DNA from: Mesostigma viride
Taxonomy: Eukaryota; Streptophyta; Mesostigmatophyceae; Mesostigmatales; Mesostigmataceae
Reading direction: 5' to 3'
NCBI GenBank assembly: GCA_009746045.1
Contig: RPFO01001076.1
Span: 1-61,684, forward strand
Length of the DNA stretch: 61,684 nucleotides
This document shows positions 1 to 13,208 of this stretch, piece after piece. Position numbers and translations under genes: made by a program. The stretch's first letter is position 1; each line of letters opens with the position of its first letter. The notes under the pieces are model-generated. The model was not told the DNA's origin and searched no databases. It was given only the letters and a program-made list of their open reading frames with translations.

Positions 1-23
1 GTCCCCAACATCTACTGCTCCAA
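1..23 (+). repeat. Left terminal inverted repeat of the giant element
   Basis: It begins GTCCCCAACATCTACTGC and is a perfect 23 bp inverse of 53013-53035. The window starts exactly on this terminus. This could be a deliberate cut or a contig break at a repeated end. Confidence 0.6.
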
Positions 24-652
24 TTTTGGTACTTTTGAAATTCCATGCCTGGAGCGCAAAGTTTGCAATATATGTGCCGTTTGTAGCTCTAGCTCTATAA
101 TAACCTGACCAACCCCGCATTCCTCAAAGTACTTAGCACTTGTTGCCTATTCTCATTATGCGAATCACATGATTAGGATGTGCTTCATGATTGCTATTGC
201 TCGAGATTCAATTAAGAATGATTGACATCAATAAATGATGAACCAAATAAACCAAATTAGGCCACTTGACAAGTTCATGATCCATTTAAATTGTACAATT
301 AAGCGATTAATTAATTCATAAATCATACATTACATGGGATACCCCCGTCGACGAGCTAGTGGTACGTACAATGAAACATTTGAGTTTGTAACATGTCTCC
401 ATGGATATATACATGTATGCTGGACCTCGCGCATCTCAGCCCTCTAAGAAATGTTATTTGAACTCAGGTCTAGATCTAAATATATACATGATCTGGATAA
501 TATTATACACTTCCTTAAAAGAGCATGAATCGAGCTTTACAATTCAGGACAAGGAACTCGTTTGCAAATCACGGCTGAAAGGCAAGTGCTCACAACGAAG
601 CACGTGCTCTCAAGGCTGTCCACCTCGTCCAACCAAGCCCGGGCGAGCTGGC
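24..652. other. Left terminal non-coding region
   Basis: AT-rich sequence between the terminus and the stop codon of the transposase-like gene. No supported ORF: the plus-strand ORF at 401-994 overlaps the minus-strand gene and has no family-like features. Around 208-232 the bases TTCAATTAAGAATG recur in the U segment at 8020-8033, a weak hint of common origin of sub-terminal sequences. Confidence 0.5.
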
Positions 653-3600
653 CTACTCAACAGGTCTCTTCTTGGCCAAGTTCGTGAGCCGTTTCTCGAC
701 GTCTGTCGGAATGGTCAAGATGGCCTGGCGATTGTTAGCTGGGTTGACAACAATGGTGTGTTCGAACCCCGCGTCCATGCACAGGTAGCAATTGACCAAG
801 TTTGGCTGTTCAGCTTGCGCATCGGCGTCCATTTTGAACATCGTCGCCATACCCGGAAATCTGTCCCAGTAGCGCACCCCCACCACCCATTGTCCCTTAC
901 GGAACAACTCCCTATCGACCTTGCCGTTTCTGTCGGCCACTCGCCTCACGAAAGTAGCGGCCACCTGATAAGGCTCCTGCAAGACTTCCGCTAGCCAATA
1001 TGGATGATCTGGATCGTGGGACTCATCACCAGAGTAGGACTCGACGGCAAAAATGTCTCGCAGCTTCAGTCTCCTTCCCATCATCGTCCTCTCTGCCTGT
1101 AGTCTGTTCAGTCGCGTCCCTGCGTGCCCCCCTTGTCCGTTTGGGTTCCTTTGCACTGGCTCCCCCAGTTTGTGGAGCTTCATCCGAGCACCTCCCACAT
1201 TCCAGCCGTCCATGTCGGTCCACTCCTTTCGACAATCCCACCACCTTTCCTCGGCGCACGCACCGCCACAATAGCAGGAATACTGGCGCAGCATTAAGCG
1301 CGTCACATTCGACTTGTCCATGCGCCACCAGTGCGCCTTCTTCACTCCTTTGATTTCGCCGCGCCCTGGGCTGTAAGGAAGCACCTGCGCGTCGAAGACA
1401 AGATTTGCACAAGGGAAAGTTGAAGTTACGAGACCATCGAGCTAGTTGTGTTTTATTAAGCACTCCTGATCGCCAGGACTCCAAGAACGCCCTAGAAACG
1501 ACGGCCGGCGTAACTATTCCCTGAACGAGGACTGTACACTTAATTACCTCGGGGAACTCGAAGAAGTTACGCCTGGTCGTTGTGGTCCCGCCCACCGCCC
1601 CCGACGCCAGATTCTCCACCAACTGGGCGGCCGTCTGTTTGTCCTGGTTCTCTTCCCTGATGTGCCACCTCCTCAACATGCACTTCACAGTCCCACCAGC
1701 TCCATCCACCTCCCCCTTTCCGTGCTGCTCCCCAAAGTAATTCCACTCAAATGACTCCAGGTGCGGATCCTCCGTCAGCAGCCGGGCCACTTCCGCGATC
1801 ACATTCCTTGACTTGAACTGCATGGAGCAATTGTCCGACCACCCAATGAAGCGCTTCACCTCTACCCCTTCTGACCGTAGTGTCGCCAGGATTTTGAGGA
1901 TAGCAAAACGGAGGGCCCGCCCGTCCCTTTTCATTCCGCCCTGTCCGATGAAGTGAAACTCCCTTCTCACGACCTTTCCCGACGCTGGATCCAAGTAGCG
2001 CACGATCCAGGGCATAAGGACGAATGTGACTGGATGCCAATACTGTGCTTGGAGATTGTGATAGGTGTAAGACTGGTAGTTCTCGGCGTAATCTGTGTGG
2101 CATACAAGGTCCCCCACCCGCATCCTTGAGAGACATTCCTTGGAGGCGTCCGCTTGCCACCACGCGTTGAAGCAATGCTGGATGAAGTCCGGCCACTTGT
2201 CCACAATTGCCTCCTTTAGCTCCGTTGGTGTGGACTTGACGTCGACTTGCGTCAATCGCTGCCCACCAGCCTTTGCGATCTCGTCACAGTCGTCCTGCAT
2301 ATGCGCAGTGTGCACATACAGAAAAGACATCAACTTCGACCCACCAATGACCTGTAGAAAGAAAAAAGACAGGACCTCAGGAAAAATTGAAAAAGAAACG
2401 CCTTGGGGCGCAACCACTCCACTAAAAATTACCTCTGGCCCAAGAACTTCAGGAAACATTGCAAAAGAAACGCCTTGGGGCGCAACCACTCCACTAAAAA
2501 TTACCTCTGGCCCAAGAACCGCACCCGGCGGCACATCCTGCATCTCGTATCTGGTCCATGAAATCAGGTGGTTGGAAGCCTCCTCCCGTTCGCATAACAT
2601 GAAGTTCCGAATTCCACACTTGGGAGCCAGGCAAGTGCCCAACACACAAGCCTTACGCCGGATCGAGCAAACCCCCAACTCCTCGCCCAGGTCATGATCG
2701 GGCACCCCTTCCTCGTCGTCCAGCACCCTCCCATGCATGGGCAGATCCTCAAGTTCGCCCTGAAAAGGCTGAACCTGCGGCCGCGACGACCCCACAGACG
2801 ACCTCGAACCTCCCCCCTCCCTCATCCCCTCCACCTCACAAGTAAACTTGTTCACCCACTCTGTCGTGTGAGTGGCTTTGAAAATGGAACATGTGGGCAC
2901 GGACGACCCCACGTCGAGCTGGCTACCATGATCGCACGCGTGGCATTCAGGTCCGCACTCGCATCTGGCATGAAAAGTTGCACGAAATTTGGCCAACCCC
3001 CCAACCATGGACTGCATGGTAGTGTGGTGCTGGCATGCGCACAAGTTCCGCATTTTCCACCGCCCCTTGACGCATGCGGGCATATGCTTGCAAAAAGTAG
3101 TGTATCCCACATGAACTGTGCTCTTCTGATTCGTGCGTAGCATTGACATCCCTGCCTCCGTCTCCAAAATCACCTGATTTCCCCCCCTCACACCCTCCTC
3201 TCCCTCCCCCCCCCCCCCTCCCTACTGTCCATCCGCCGCGGTGGCTTCAACTCCGGATGGCGGGAAATGAACACTTCGTAAATCTTCGACTTGGAGACAG
3301 TATAGTAGCGCGCACCCTCCGAAAACGCTAGTGTATGTTTGTAATCCTTTCTGGTCCATTCACAATGAACATCCTTCATGTTCGGAGACGCCCGCGTCAA
3401 GTTATCATCCCTCCAGCACGCTTGTATCAGGGCAATGACTTCCGTCGGAAGCTCGTCTTTCCTCCTCCTCCTCTCTGGCGCACTCATCAAAAGGTCGTCC
3501 TCCCCTTCTTCCATTCCATCCCTGTGACCCCGAACAGTTGCGACAAAGCGCCTGTCAATCCCGAACGCGCGCTCCACAATCCTGTCCGGGACGCCCTCCA

Positions 3601-4003
3601 TTGCCTTCGTAACAAGTCCACACAAGGCCCACCTAAGCCCACGATCCTTCTCAGATGTTCCCAAGTCGCCAAAAGCCTTCTTGATGTTATCCCGAAGAGA
3701 TTCCGCCCAATTTTCAGGAAGCCCGCCGTCACAGTTCTTCCTCTTCTTAATGCCGTTGCTCTCCGCCACCATGGCATTTAGTCTTGAAGCTGCGCAAGAC
3801 AGAACCTCCGCGCTCATCTCTGGCGTCCTGTGGTTGTTTGCTTTCACGCGTTCCGCCATGATAGGAAAGATGTCATTGGCAATTTTGTACCCCTTGTTCT
3901 CGATGTACTTGTCGCTCCAGAGACCGCGAAGTGCAGGCTCCCGGTCGTCATTGGACAAGGGACGCGAACCGTCGGAAACGGCCCCCCGCCCCGATCGCGC
4001 CAT
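653..4003 (-). CDS. Transposase-like protein with RNase H-fold (DDE/DDD-type) motifs, three exons
   Basis: Exons on the minus strand are 4003-2505, 2351-1548 and 1384-653, about 1,010 residues. Introns 2352-2504 and 1385-1547 are GT-AG and phase 0. The start is the first in-frame ATG (4003), shortly after an acceptor-like CAG. Exon 1 carries a Cys/His-rich stretch (about 2930-3110: FCKHMPAC, LCACQHH, CECGPECHACDH). Exon 2 carries three acidic blocks in the order expected of a transposase core: HTDYAENY (about 2075-2100), WSDNCSMQFKSR (about 1810-1845) and FGEQHGKGEVDGAGG (about 1690-1735). Proteins with this HTD.AEN / D....Q.KSR / HGKG..DG.GG pattern are, as I recall, widespread in eukaryotic transposons; I cannot assign a superfamily. 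Exon 3 has a Cys cluster (CYCGGACAEERWWDC) and no recognised domain. The frame shifts once in a run of about 12 C near 3205-3217. Adding one base makes exon 1 exactly 500 codons and keeps phase 0. It is transcribed toward the left terminus. Confidence 0.72.
1385..1547 (-). other. Second intron of the transposase-like gene, with one hairpin motif
   Basis: Donor GTAATTAAG directly follows codons for FEFPE; acceptor is CGCGCAG. Both sides are phase 0. One motif copy (GTTACGCCGGCCGTCG then TTTCT) lies at 1494-1515, about 32 bases from the donor. Confidence 0.75.
2352..2504 (-). repeat. Intron with a 72 bp tandem duplication carrying the hairpin motif
   Basis: Minus-strand intron, donor GTAATTTT and acceptor CTACAG, 153 bp. 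It consists mostly of two copies of a 72 bp unit. Each unit holds GTTGCGCCCCAAGGCG followed by TTTCT (plus coordinates 2394-2414 and 2466-2486). The unit includes the exon-intron border (CTTGGGCCAGAG). Read through, the intron is open and gives a repeated peptide, which misleads ORF calling. Confidence 0.75.
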
Positions 4004-4139
4004 CAGACTTTGGTCAGACGGCAGCTGATTTTTTTCGCCTCTTAATCCCGCGGCACCGAAAGCCCTGAGGATGAGTAATGATAAATAATCACCATTAAAG
4101 ACACGACGAAAACGATGGGCATCAAACAAGAACGACAAG

Positions 4140-4760
4140 CGTCATTAATAACGCCGGCCGGCGCAACTGGATACATGTAAACCATACAAAAGTGATTTTA
4201 TGAAACACATACAGTTTGTCATTAATAACGACGGCCGGCGTAACTCGGGCGCAATTAAAAACCATTAAGAAGCAACTCAGGATATGCAGGCAGAAATCCT
4301 TCAGGTGTAAAAAAGATGTACAAACACACTTTTGGTAATGGGGCCTGATTGCGCAACTGCAAGATACCATTGGAAACGCCGGCCGGCGCAACTGGATGCA
4401 TGTACATAAACCATACAAAAGTGATTTGCACAAAACCCCTACAATTTGTCATGAGTAACGACGGCCGGCGTAACTCGGTTGCATTTGAAAACCACAAAGA
4501 AGCAACTCAGGTAGTGAAGGCGGAAATCCCAGAGGTGATAAAATGTTTACCAACACAAAATGTTGATAAGCGTGCAAGCTTTTGCAAGTGCGCGCAAGAT
4601 ACCATTGGAAACGCCGGCCGGCGCAACTGGAACACCAAAACAAAAAACTTGATTTGCACGAAACCCATTCAGTTCGTCATGGATAACGACGGCCGGCGCA
4701 ACTTCATGGCACTCACCACTTTCACCAAATGCCATGTCGCCATTATATTGAGGAAAGCGA
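4140..4760 (-). repeat. Three-copy tandem array (about 230 bp unit) with six hairpin motifs, upstream of the transposase-like gene
   Basis: Motif copies at 4148-4168, 4226-4245, 4372-4393, 4455-4475, 4607-4628 and 4682-4703 come as three pairs about 75-80 bp apart. Pair-to-pair spacing is 224-235 bp. All are oriented like the minus-strand gene whose 5' end they precede. Possible roles are a promoter array, an upstream leader intron, or an outron. A similar five-copy array precedes the plus-strand cluster at 41254-41657. Confidence 0.75.
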
Positions 4761-5803
4761 AGTATGCCCACTTGAAGCTGTGGTCTGCAGAACATTGACA
4801 CAAAATATGCATGGTATTTCAAGCAATGAATGCTATGTGTCAGGCATCAATGTCTTTATTGTATCCAAATGTGGTTAGGACGGAGGTTTACATTGGTTGC
4901 TATTTTAAGACAATGGCGTATAACCAAACATTGCACACACTCAAGAGTGTACTTATGCTGAACTGGAAAGGAACATTAAACCCCAATAAGGTAGATATTT
5001 TTCTTTTACATTTTAATTTTTTATATACTACTTTATATAATATTATATTATATTATATTATATTATGCTATATTATGTTATATGAAATAACATTAAAATT
5101 AACATAAAATTAAAATTATATATTAATTATAGTATATTATATAATTTATATTATATATTATATTCACGATGCTCTGTGTATTAATGACATATCAGACACA
5201 CCTACATCACATCGCCTTGATGTTTCCGTTGTATGGGTCCGGTCGGGCGTTGGTAGCTGGTCGACAACAATTCTACATTTCCTAAAAAAAAATGCGACCG
5301 TGCCTACATTCGAAGGCGCGCTGTGGCTGACCTGAACTATCGGTGAACACCTCGGCGTCACTTGACCGGCCTAGGTTGACATTTCGGCAGAGTAACGCTG
5401 CTTAAAGGATCCTTGCGTAGTTCGCGCGATTTGGCTCTTTATATATGTTTTTGGAGACGACGAGCAAGCATCCGATTGGTCAGCCAATTCCTGTCCAGTC
5501 CTCGGACAGTGTCCAATCCGGTGCTTGGGATCCAGAAAACGTGCTCGAGCCTGGCCACTCTGTCGCGGGCGCCGCGCTAGTGGCGTCGCGCCCAAACCTG
5601 ACCAGGCCATAGGAAAGGGCGGGGGCGAATGCAAGAATTATTGTTATATCCTGACCTGTCCTGGGGAAGGTCCGGGGCGAATGCAAGAATTAATATACCT
5701 GCGTATGCAACCAACACGGCCGATCCACATACATAATCCGACTGAGCTGGACGGTACGGACCAAATTTCGGTGCAAATTGAGGCCCAAAAGCTATGTCGG
5801 CAT
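4761..5803. other. Non-coding, AT-rich spacer left of the nested block
   Basis: No supported gene. A strongly AT-rich stretch (about 5010-5165) contains TATTATAT-type runs and could form cruciforms. At 5622-5696 the phrase GGGGCGAATGCAAGAATTA occurs twice with local variation. The minus-strand ORFs here are short and show no family features. Confidence 0.5.
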
Positions 5804-7018
5804 GGTGCGCGCACCCCTTGCGGTAGGGGCCATGGCGACTGCCTTTAGACGAAACGTGACAAATCTGGCACGCGGAAAGCAGAAATGCTCGATTGTTGGA
5901 GAAAATTAGTTACTGATTCTAATTTATGGCGGGATGGTTGCGATCTATAATGTCGCGGGCTTTTTTTCTTTGCCATCGGCAGGGGGGGTCCGGCCTGAAT
6001 TTCTGTCGGGATGAATAAAGTATATTGGATGCCTGCCGGGTTGATTGTCGATTGTTGCCAGTTTTGATGGTCGTAAGGAAAGCTAGTTTAATGATGTTTC
6101 TAAAGCCGTAAAAATTCCCGCTGCTATCTTTACCTTTCCCGTCATTTTGCGGTAAGATAACATTAGCCCTGCGCGATGCGTACTGCCCAACCACTCCATG
6201 AAAGGGTGGACTTTCTTGTGCGCCTGGGCACGAATAAATGCCCGTTATGGTACGTTCTTGTGTTAAACGTCTTAAGCTTGCGTTTTCCTGCTTTCTTACC
6301 TCGTTGAGCGTAAGCTTTTTGCCTTCTTTCCGGCCAGATGCAGCCAGAAAGTTGCGGGTCCTGGCGCTGCATCGCTGGATTCCTGGGTGTCTTTTAGCTA
6401 GTTAATCGTCTGTGACGTGGCTGGCTTTCTGCAGCGCGTGGCCCGCAACCTGTCGGGAAGGTGTAATGCTTTTATTTCCATGCTTCTCTGAAATTTCTTT
6501 TGCTTTATAGACAGTTGTGTTCGAGGAAATTCACGCGGTCTTCCTAAGCAGCGGCATCATTTTCCCCAGACACTGACGAGCTGGCACCTGTCTCCTAAAG
6601 AGAGCGGCTCGTGCTTGTTAGAAAGGAGGCAGTGTGCATTTTGCGGGACACAATGCTTTGGTGGCACATGCGTCAGGTAGGCTGTTCCAATGGTCTCTTC
6701 ACCTTTCCCACTGAGTAAATGTTAGCATTTGTCATGCTAACCAGAGCAGCTAGCCACAGGTTGGCTGGATAAAAAGTCAGCTTATTTTCTCTTTATATAC
6801 TGCGTGTGTGGTCCTCCACGTGTCCGGCTTGTTGGGCATTTTGGAAGAGGGTTTATAATGTGTTGTTGGGTGGAACAACTTGGTTGTTGGCACAAAATCA
6901 CACATTATTAGCCTGAGATAGGCATGACATATGCTGCTCAGGCGTGTCGTCCTACCAGCCTTGTTGTTAAGGGTAGACTCACAAGGCTGGCTGTGCCGAT
7001 GGAGGGGTGGGGCGTGCT
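5804..7018 (+). repeat. Left arm, unique part
   Basis: Inverse of 36180-37267. It holds a TATA-like site in minus orientation (TTTATATACT, about 6791-6800) and a perfect 10 bp stem hairpin at about 6957-6992 (CCAGCCTTGT / ACAAGGCTGG). The segment at about 6394-6515 is absent from the right arm. That segment ends in TTTATAGAC and could be an intron-like insertion. Confidence 0.7.
6163..6372 (-). CDS. Small basic ORF in the left arm (69 aa), counterpart of the one in the right arm
   Basis: It starts at an ATG and encodes a lysine/arginine-rich peptide (begins MQRQDPQLSGC). The inverted copy at 36700-36906 keeps the same frame and nearly the same length despite many substitutions (right-arm start MQRQDPQLHGC). 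That is mild evidence of coding. A TATA-like site lies about 420 bases upstream. No known domain; it may be chance. Confidence 0.2.
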   Translation of the reverse strand: MQRQDPQLSGCIWPERRQKAYAQRGKKAGKRKLKTFNTRTYHNGHLFVPRRTRKSTLSWSGWAVRIAQG

Positions 7019-7790
7019 AGCCCCCCCCACACCCACGCATGCATGCTAGCCCACCCCCACACCCACGCATGCATGCTAGCCCCGGCCCCGGCCCCCCCAC
7101 ACCCACGCATGCATGCTAGCCCCCCCCACACCCACGCATGCATGCTAGCCCACACTCACACCCACGCATGCATGCTAGCCCACCCCCACACCCACGCATG
7201 CATGCTAGCCCCCCCACACACCCACGCATGCATGCCAGCCCCCCCACACACCCACGCATGCATGACCGCCCCCCCCACACCCACGCATGCATGCTAGCCC
7301 ACCCCCACACCCACGCATGCATGCTAGCCCCCCCACACACCCACGCATGGATGCCAGCCCCCACACACACCCACGCATGCATGACAGCCCCCCCACACAC
7401 CCACGCATGCATGCTAGCCCCCCACACACACCCACGCATGCATGCCAGCCCCCATACACACCCACGCATGCATGCCAGCCCCCCCCACACTTACGCATGC
7501 ATGCTAGCCCCCCACACACACCCACGCATGCATGCCAGCCCCCCCCACACCCACGCATGCATGCCAGCCCCCCCCCACACTTACGCATGCATGCTAGCCC
7601 CCCACACACACCCACGCATGCATGCCAGCCCCCCCCACACCCACGCATGCAGGCTAGCCCAACCCCACACCCACGCATGCATGCCAGCCCACCCCCACAC
7701 CCACACGTGCATGCCAGCCCACCCCCACACCCACGCATGCATGCCAGCCCACCCCCACACCCACGCGTGCATGCCAGCCCACCCCTAGCT
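7019..7790 (+). repeat. Satellite 1, left array (about 30 bp unit)
   Basis: About 25 tandem units of the form CACACCCACGCATGCATGC plus TAGCCC or CAGCCC. The units contain the self-complementary alternating GCATGCATGC. They are open in several frames and yield artefactual repeat proteins (MHASPPPHPR type). The inverted partner is 35155-36178. Confidence 0.95.
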
Positions 7791-8052
7791 TGAGCGTGCT
7801 TGTAAAGTTTTTGCATGGTTTATTAAAATGAGTGGAATATGTATTTATTGCATTAAATGTTAATTTTATTGATCATGAATGAAAATGGTCAACATTGCCG
7901 AAGTGCCCCTAAATTGCTCAATATTGTGTGCTCAAGAATTCAATGAGGATTGTCATCATGGAAACCCGCACAAATTCACGATTCCGGGCATGCATGTGAA
8001 AGTATCAAGAACAATTTTCAATTAAGAATGGTATCTCATTGTTCCATGAATC
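7791..8052 (+). repeat. Segment U, left copy
   Basis: Unique AT-rich spacer between satellites 1 and 2. It is inverted at 34892-35150. A diverged copy lies at 52745-52965 next to the right end of the giant element, which links the two structures. Confidence 0.8.
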
Positions 8053-11000
8053 AATATGACTCCATGTACGTAGACAAGCCATGATGACCCCATGGGAGCC
8101 TGAATCCTCATCATTAAATACATAAATGCCACCCATGTACGTAGACGGGCCATGATGACACCAATGGAGCCTGAATCCTCATCATTAATTACATAAATGC
8201 CAACCATGTACATACACGGGCAATGATGACACCATGGGAGCCTGAATCCTCATCATTAATTACATAAATGCCAACCATGTACGTAGGCCAGCCATGATGA
8301 CACTGTGGGAGCCTGAATCCTCATCATTAATTTCATACATGCCAACAACACGTAGACGGGCCATAATGACACCACGGGAGCCTGAATCCTGATCATTTTT
8401 TTTTCTTTGACATCCATGTACGTAGGCCAGCCATGATGACACCATGGGAGCCTGAATCCTCATCATTTTTTTTCTGAGACATCCATGTACGTAGGCCAGC
8501 CATGATGACACCATGGGAGCCTGAATCCTCATCATTTTTTTTCTGAGACATCCATGTACGTAGGCCAGCCATGATGACACCATGGGAGCCTGAATCCTCA
8601 TCATTAAATACATACATGCCATCCATGTACGTAGACAGGCCATGACATCTGACACCATGGGAGCCTGAATCCTCATCATTTACTATTCCTTGACATCCAT
8701 GTACGTAGACGGGCCATGATGACACCATGGGAGCCTGAATCCTCTTCATTTTTTTTTCTTTGACATCCATGTACATACGTAGGCCAGCCATGATGACACC
8801 AATGGAGCCTGAATCCTCATCATTAATTACATACATAAATGCCATGATCATCAATGACCCCATGGGAGCCTGAATCCTCATCATTAAATACATAAATGCC
8901 ACGGTCCATGTACGTAGACGGGCCATGATGACACCAATGGAGCCTGAATCCTCATCATTAATTACATAAATGCCAACCATGTACATACACGGGCAATGAT
9001 GACACCATGGGAGCCTGAATCCTCATCATTAATTACATAAATGCCAACCATGTACGTAGGCCAGCCATGATGACACTATGGGAGCCTGAATCCTCATCAT
9101 TCATTTCATACATGCCAACAACACGTAGACGGGCCATAATGACACCACGGGAGCCTGAATCCTCATCATTTTTTTTTCTTTGACATCCATGTACGTAGGC
9201 CAGCCATGATGACACCATGGGAGCCTGAATCCTCATCATTTTTTTTCTGAGACATCCATGTACGTAGGCCAGCCATGATGACACCATGGGAGCCTGAATC
9301 CTCATCATTAAATACATACATGCCATCCATGTACGTAGACAGGCCATGATGACACCATGGGAGCCTGAATCCTCATCATTTACTATTCCTTGACATCCAT
9401 GTACGTAGACGGGCCATGATGACACCATGGGAGCCTGAATCCTCATCATTTTTTTTTCTTTGACATCCATGTACATACGTAGGCCAGCCATGATGACACC
9501 AATGGAGCCTGAATTCTCATCATTAATTACATACATGCCATCCATGTACGTAGACAGGCCATGACATCTGACACCATGGGAGCCTGAATCCTCATCATTT
9601 ACTATTCCTTGACATCCATGTACGTAGACGGGCCATGATGACACCATGGGAGCCTGAATCCTCATCATTTTTTTTTCTTTGACATCCATGTACATACGTA
9701 GGCCAGCCATGATGACACCAATGGAGCCTGAATCCTCATCATTAATTACATACATAAATGCCAACCATGTACATACACGGGCAATGATGACACCAATGGA
9801 GCCTGAATCCTCATCATTAATTACATAAATGGCAACCATGTACATACACGGGCAATGATGACACCATGGGAGCCTGAATCCTCATCATTTTTTTTTTCTT
9901 TGACATCCATGTACATACGTAGGCCAGCCATGATGACACCAATGGAGCCTGAATCCTCATCATTAATTACATACATGCCATCCATGTACGTAGACAAGCC
10001 ATGATGACCCCATGGGAGCCTGAATCCTCATCATTAATTACATACATGCCATCCATGTACGTAGACAGGCCATGATGACACCATGGGAGCCTGAATCCTC
10101 ATCATTTACTATTCCTTGACATCCATGTACGTAGGCCAGCCATGGAGACACCATGGGAGCCTGAATCCTCCTCATTAATTACATAAATGCCAACCATGTA
10201 CGTAGACAAGCCATGATGACCCCATGGGAGCCTGAATCCTCATCATTAATTACATAAATGCCATCCATGTACGTAGACGGGCCATGATGACACCATGGGA
10301 GCCTGAATCCTCATCATTTACTATTCCTTGACATCCATGTACGTAGGCCAGCCATGGAGACACCATGGGAGCCTGAATCCTCCTCATTAATTACATAAAT
10401 GCCAACCATGTACGTAGACAAGCCATGATGACCCCATGGGAGCCTGAATCCTCATCATTAATTACATAAATGCCATCCATGTAAGTAGACGGGCCATGAT
10501 GACACCATGGGAGCCTGAATCCTCCTCATTAATTACATAAATGCCAACCATGTACGTAGACAAGCCATGATGACACCATGGGAGCCTGAATCCTCATCAT
10601 TAATTACATAAATGCCATCCATGTACGTAGACGGGCCATGATGACACCATGGGAGCCTGAATCCTCATCATTAATTACATAAATGCCACCATGTACGTAG
10701 GCCAGCCATGGAGACACCATGGGAGCCTGAATCCTCATCATTAATTACATACATGCCAACAATGTAGGTAGACAAGCCATGATGACACCATGGGAGCCTG
10801 AATCCTCATCATTTATTTTATGAGACATCCATGTACGTAGGCCAGCCATGATGACACCATGGGAGCCTGAATCCTCATCATTTCTTTTTCTTTGACATCC
10901 ATGTACGTAGGCCAGCCATGATGACACCATGGGAGCCTGAATCCTCCTCATTAATTACATACATGCCATCCATGTACGTAGACGGGCCATGATGACACCA

Positions 11001-12627
11001 TGGGAGCCTGAATCCTCATCATTTACTATTCCTTGACATCCATGTACGTAGGCCAGCCATGGAGACACCATGGGAGCCTGAATCCTCATCATTAATTACA
11101 TAAATGCCAACCATGTACGTAGACAAGCCATGATGACACCATGGGAGCCTGAATCCTCCTCATTAATTACATAAATGCCAACCATGTACGTAGACAAGCC
11201 ATGATGACACCATGGGAGCCTGAATCCTCATCATTAATTACATACATGCCATTCATGTACGTAGGCCAGCCATGGAGACACCATGGGAGCCTGAATCCTC
11301 ATCATTTACTATTCCTTGACATCCATGTACGTAGGCCAGCCATGGAGACACCATGGGAGCCTGAATCCTCCTCATTAATTACATAAATGCCAACCATGTA
11401 CGTAGACAAGCCATGATGACCCCATGGGAGCCTGAATCCTCATCATTAATTACATAAATGCCATCCATGTACGTAGACGGGCCATGATGACACCATGGGA
11501 GCCTGAATCCTTATCATTTACTATTCCTTGACATCCATGTACGTAGGCCAGCCATGGAGACACCATGGGAGCCTGAATCCTCATCATTAATTACATAAAT
11601 GCCAACCATGTACGTAGACAAGCCATGATGACACCATGGGAGCCTGAATCCTCCTCATTAATTACATAAATGCCAACCATGTACGTAGACAAGCCATGAT
11701 GACACCATGGGAGCCTGAATCCTCATCATTAATTACATACATGCCATCCATGTACGTAGACAGGCCATGATGACACCATGGGAGCCTGAATCCTCATCAT
11801 TTACTATTCCTTGACATCCATGTACGTAGGCCAGCCATGGAGACACCATGGGAGCCTGAATCCTCCTCATTAACTACATAAATGCCAACCATGTACGTAG
11901 ACAAGCCATGATGACACCATGGGAGCCTGAATCCTCATCATTTACTATTCCTTGACATCCATGTACGTAGGCCAGCCATGATGACACCAATGGAGCCTGA
12001 ATCCTCCTCGTTAATTACATAAATGCCAACCATGTACGTAGACAAGCCATGATGACCCCATGGGAGCCTGAATCCTCATCATTTACTATTCCTTGACATC
12101 CATGTACGTAGACGGGCCATGATGACACCATGGGAGCCTGAATCCTCATCATTTACTATTCCTTGACATCCATGTACGTAGGCCAGCCATGATGACACCA
12201 ATGGAGCCTGAATCCTCTTCATTTTCTTAATGAGAGGATTCAGGTTACATAAATGCCAACCATGTAGGTAGACAAGCCATGATGACACCATGGGAGCCTG
12301 AATCCTCATCATTTACTATTCCTTGACATCCATGTACGTAGGCCAGCCATGGAGACACCATGGGAGCCTGAATCCTCCTCATTAATTACATAAATGCCAA
12401 CCATGTACGTAGACAAGCCATGATGACCCCATGGGAGCCTGAATCCTCATCATTAATTACATAAATGCCATCCATGTAAGTAGACGGGCCATGATGACAC
12501 CATGGGAGCCTGAATCCTCCTCATTAATTACATAAATGCCAACCATGTACGTAGACAAGCCATGATGACACCATGGGAGCCTGAATCCTCATCATTAATT
12601 ACATAAATGCCATCCATGTACGTAGAC

Positions 12628-13208
12628 GGGCCATGATGACACCATGGGAGCCTGAATCCTCATCATTAATTACATAAATGCCATTCATGTACGTAGGCCA
12701 GCCATGGAGACACCATGGGAGCCTGAATCCTCATCATTAATTACATACATGCCAACAATGTAGGTAGACAAGCCATGATGACACCATGGGAGCCTGAATC
12801 CTCATCATTTATTTTATGAGACATCCATGTACGTAGGCCAGCCATGATGACACCATGGGAGCCTGAATCCTCATCATTTCTTTTTCTTTGACATCCATGT
12901 ACGTAGGCCAGCCATGATGACACCATGGGAGCCTGAATCCTCCTCATTAATTACATACATGCCATCCATGTACGTACACGGGCCATGATGACACCATGGG
13001 AGCCTGAATCCTCCTCATTTACTATTCCTTGACATCCATGTACGTAGACGGGCCATGATGACACCATGGGAGCCTGAATCCTCATCATTTTTTTTTCTTT
13101 GACATCCATGTACATACGTAGGCCAGCCATGATGACACCAATGGAGCCTGAATCCTCATCATTAATTACATACATAAATGCCATGATCATCAATGACCCC
13201 ATGGGAGC
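12628..13208 (+). repeat. About 580 bp satellite segment duplicated on both sides of the palindrome insertion
   Basis: 12628-13208 recurs at about 14003-14583 with the same linker order, so the 13209-14002 insertion is flanked by a long direct repeat of host satellite. Either a break repaired by copying or an assembly join could make this. An ordinary target duplication would be far shorter. Confidence 0.7.

Noticed and set aside
2095-3140. Plus-strand ORFs (148-200 aa) over the transposase-like gene
   Set aside because: Antisense shadows of the minus-strand exons and intron, with no family features.
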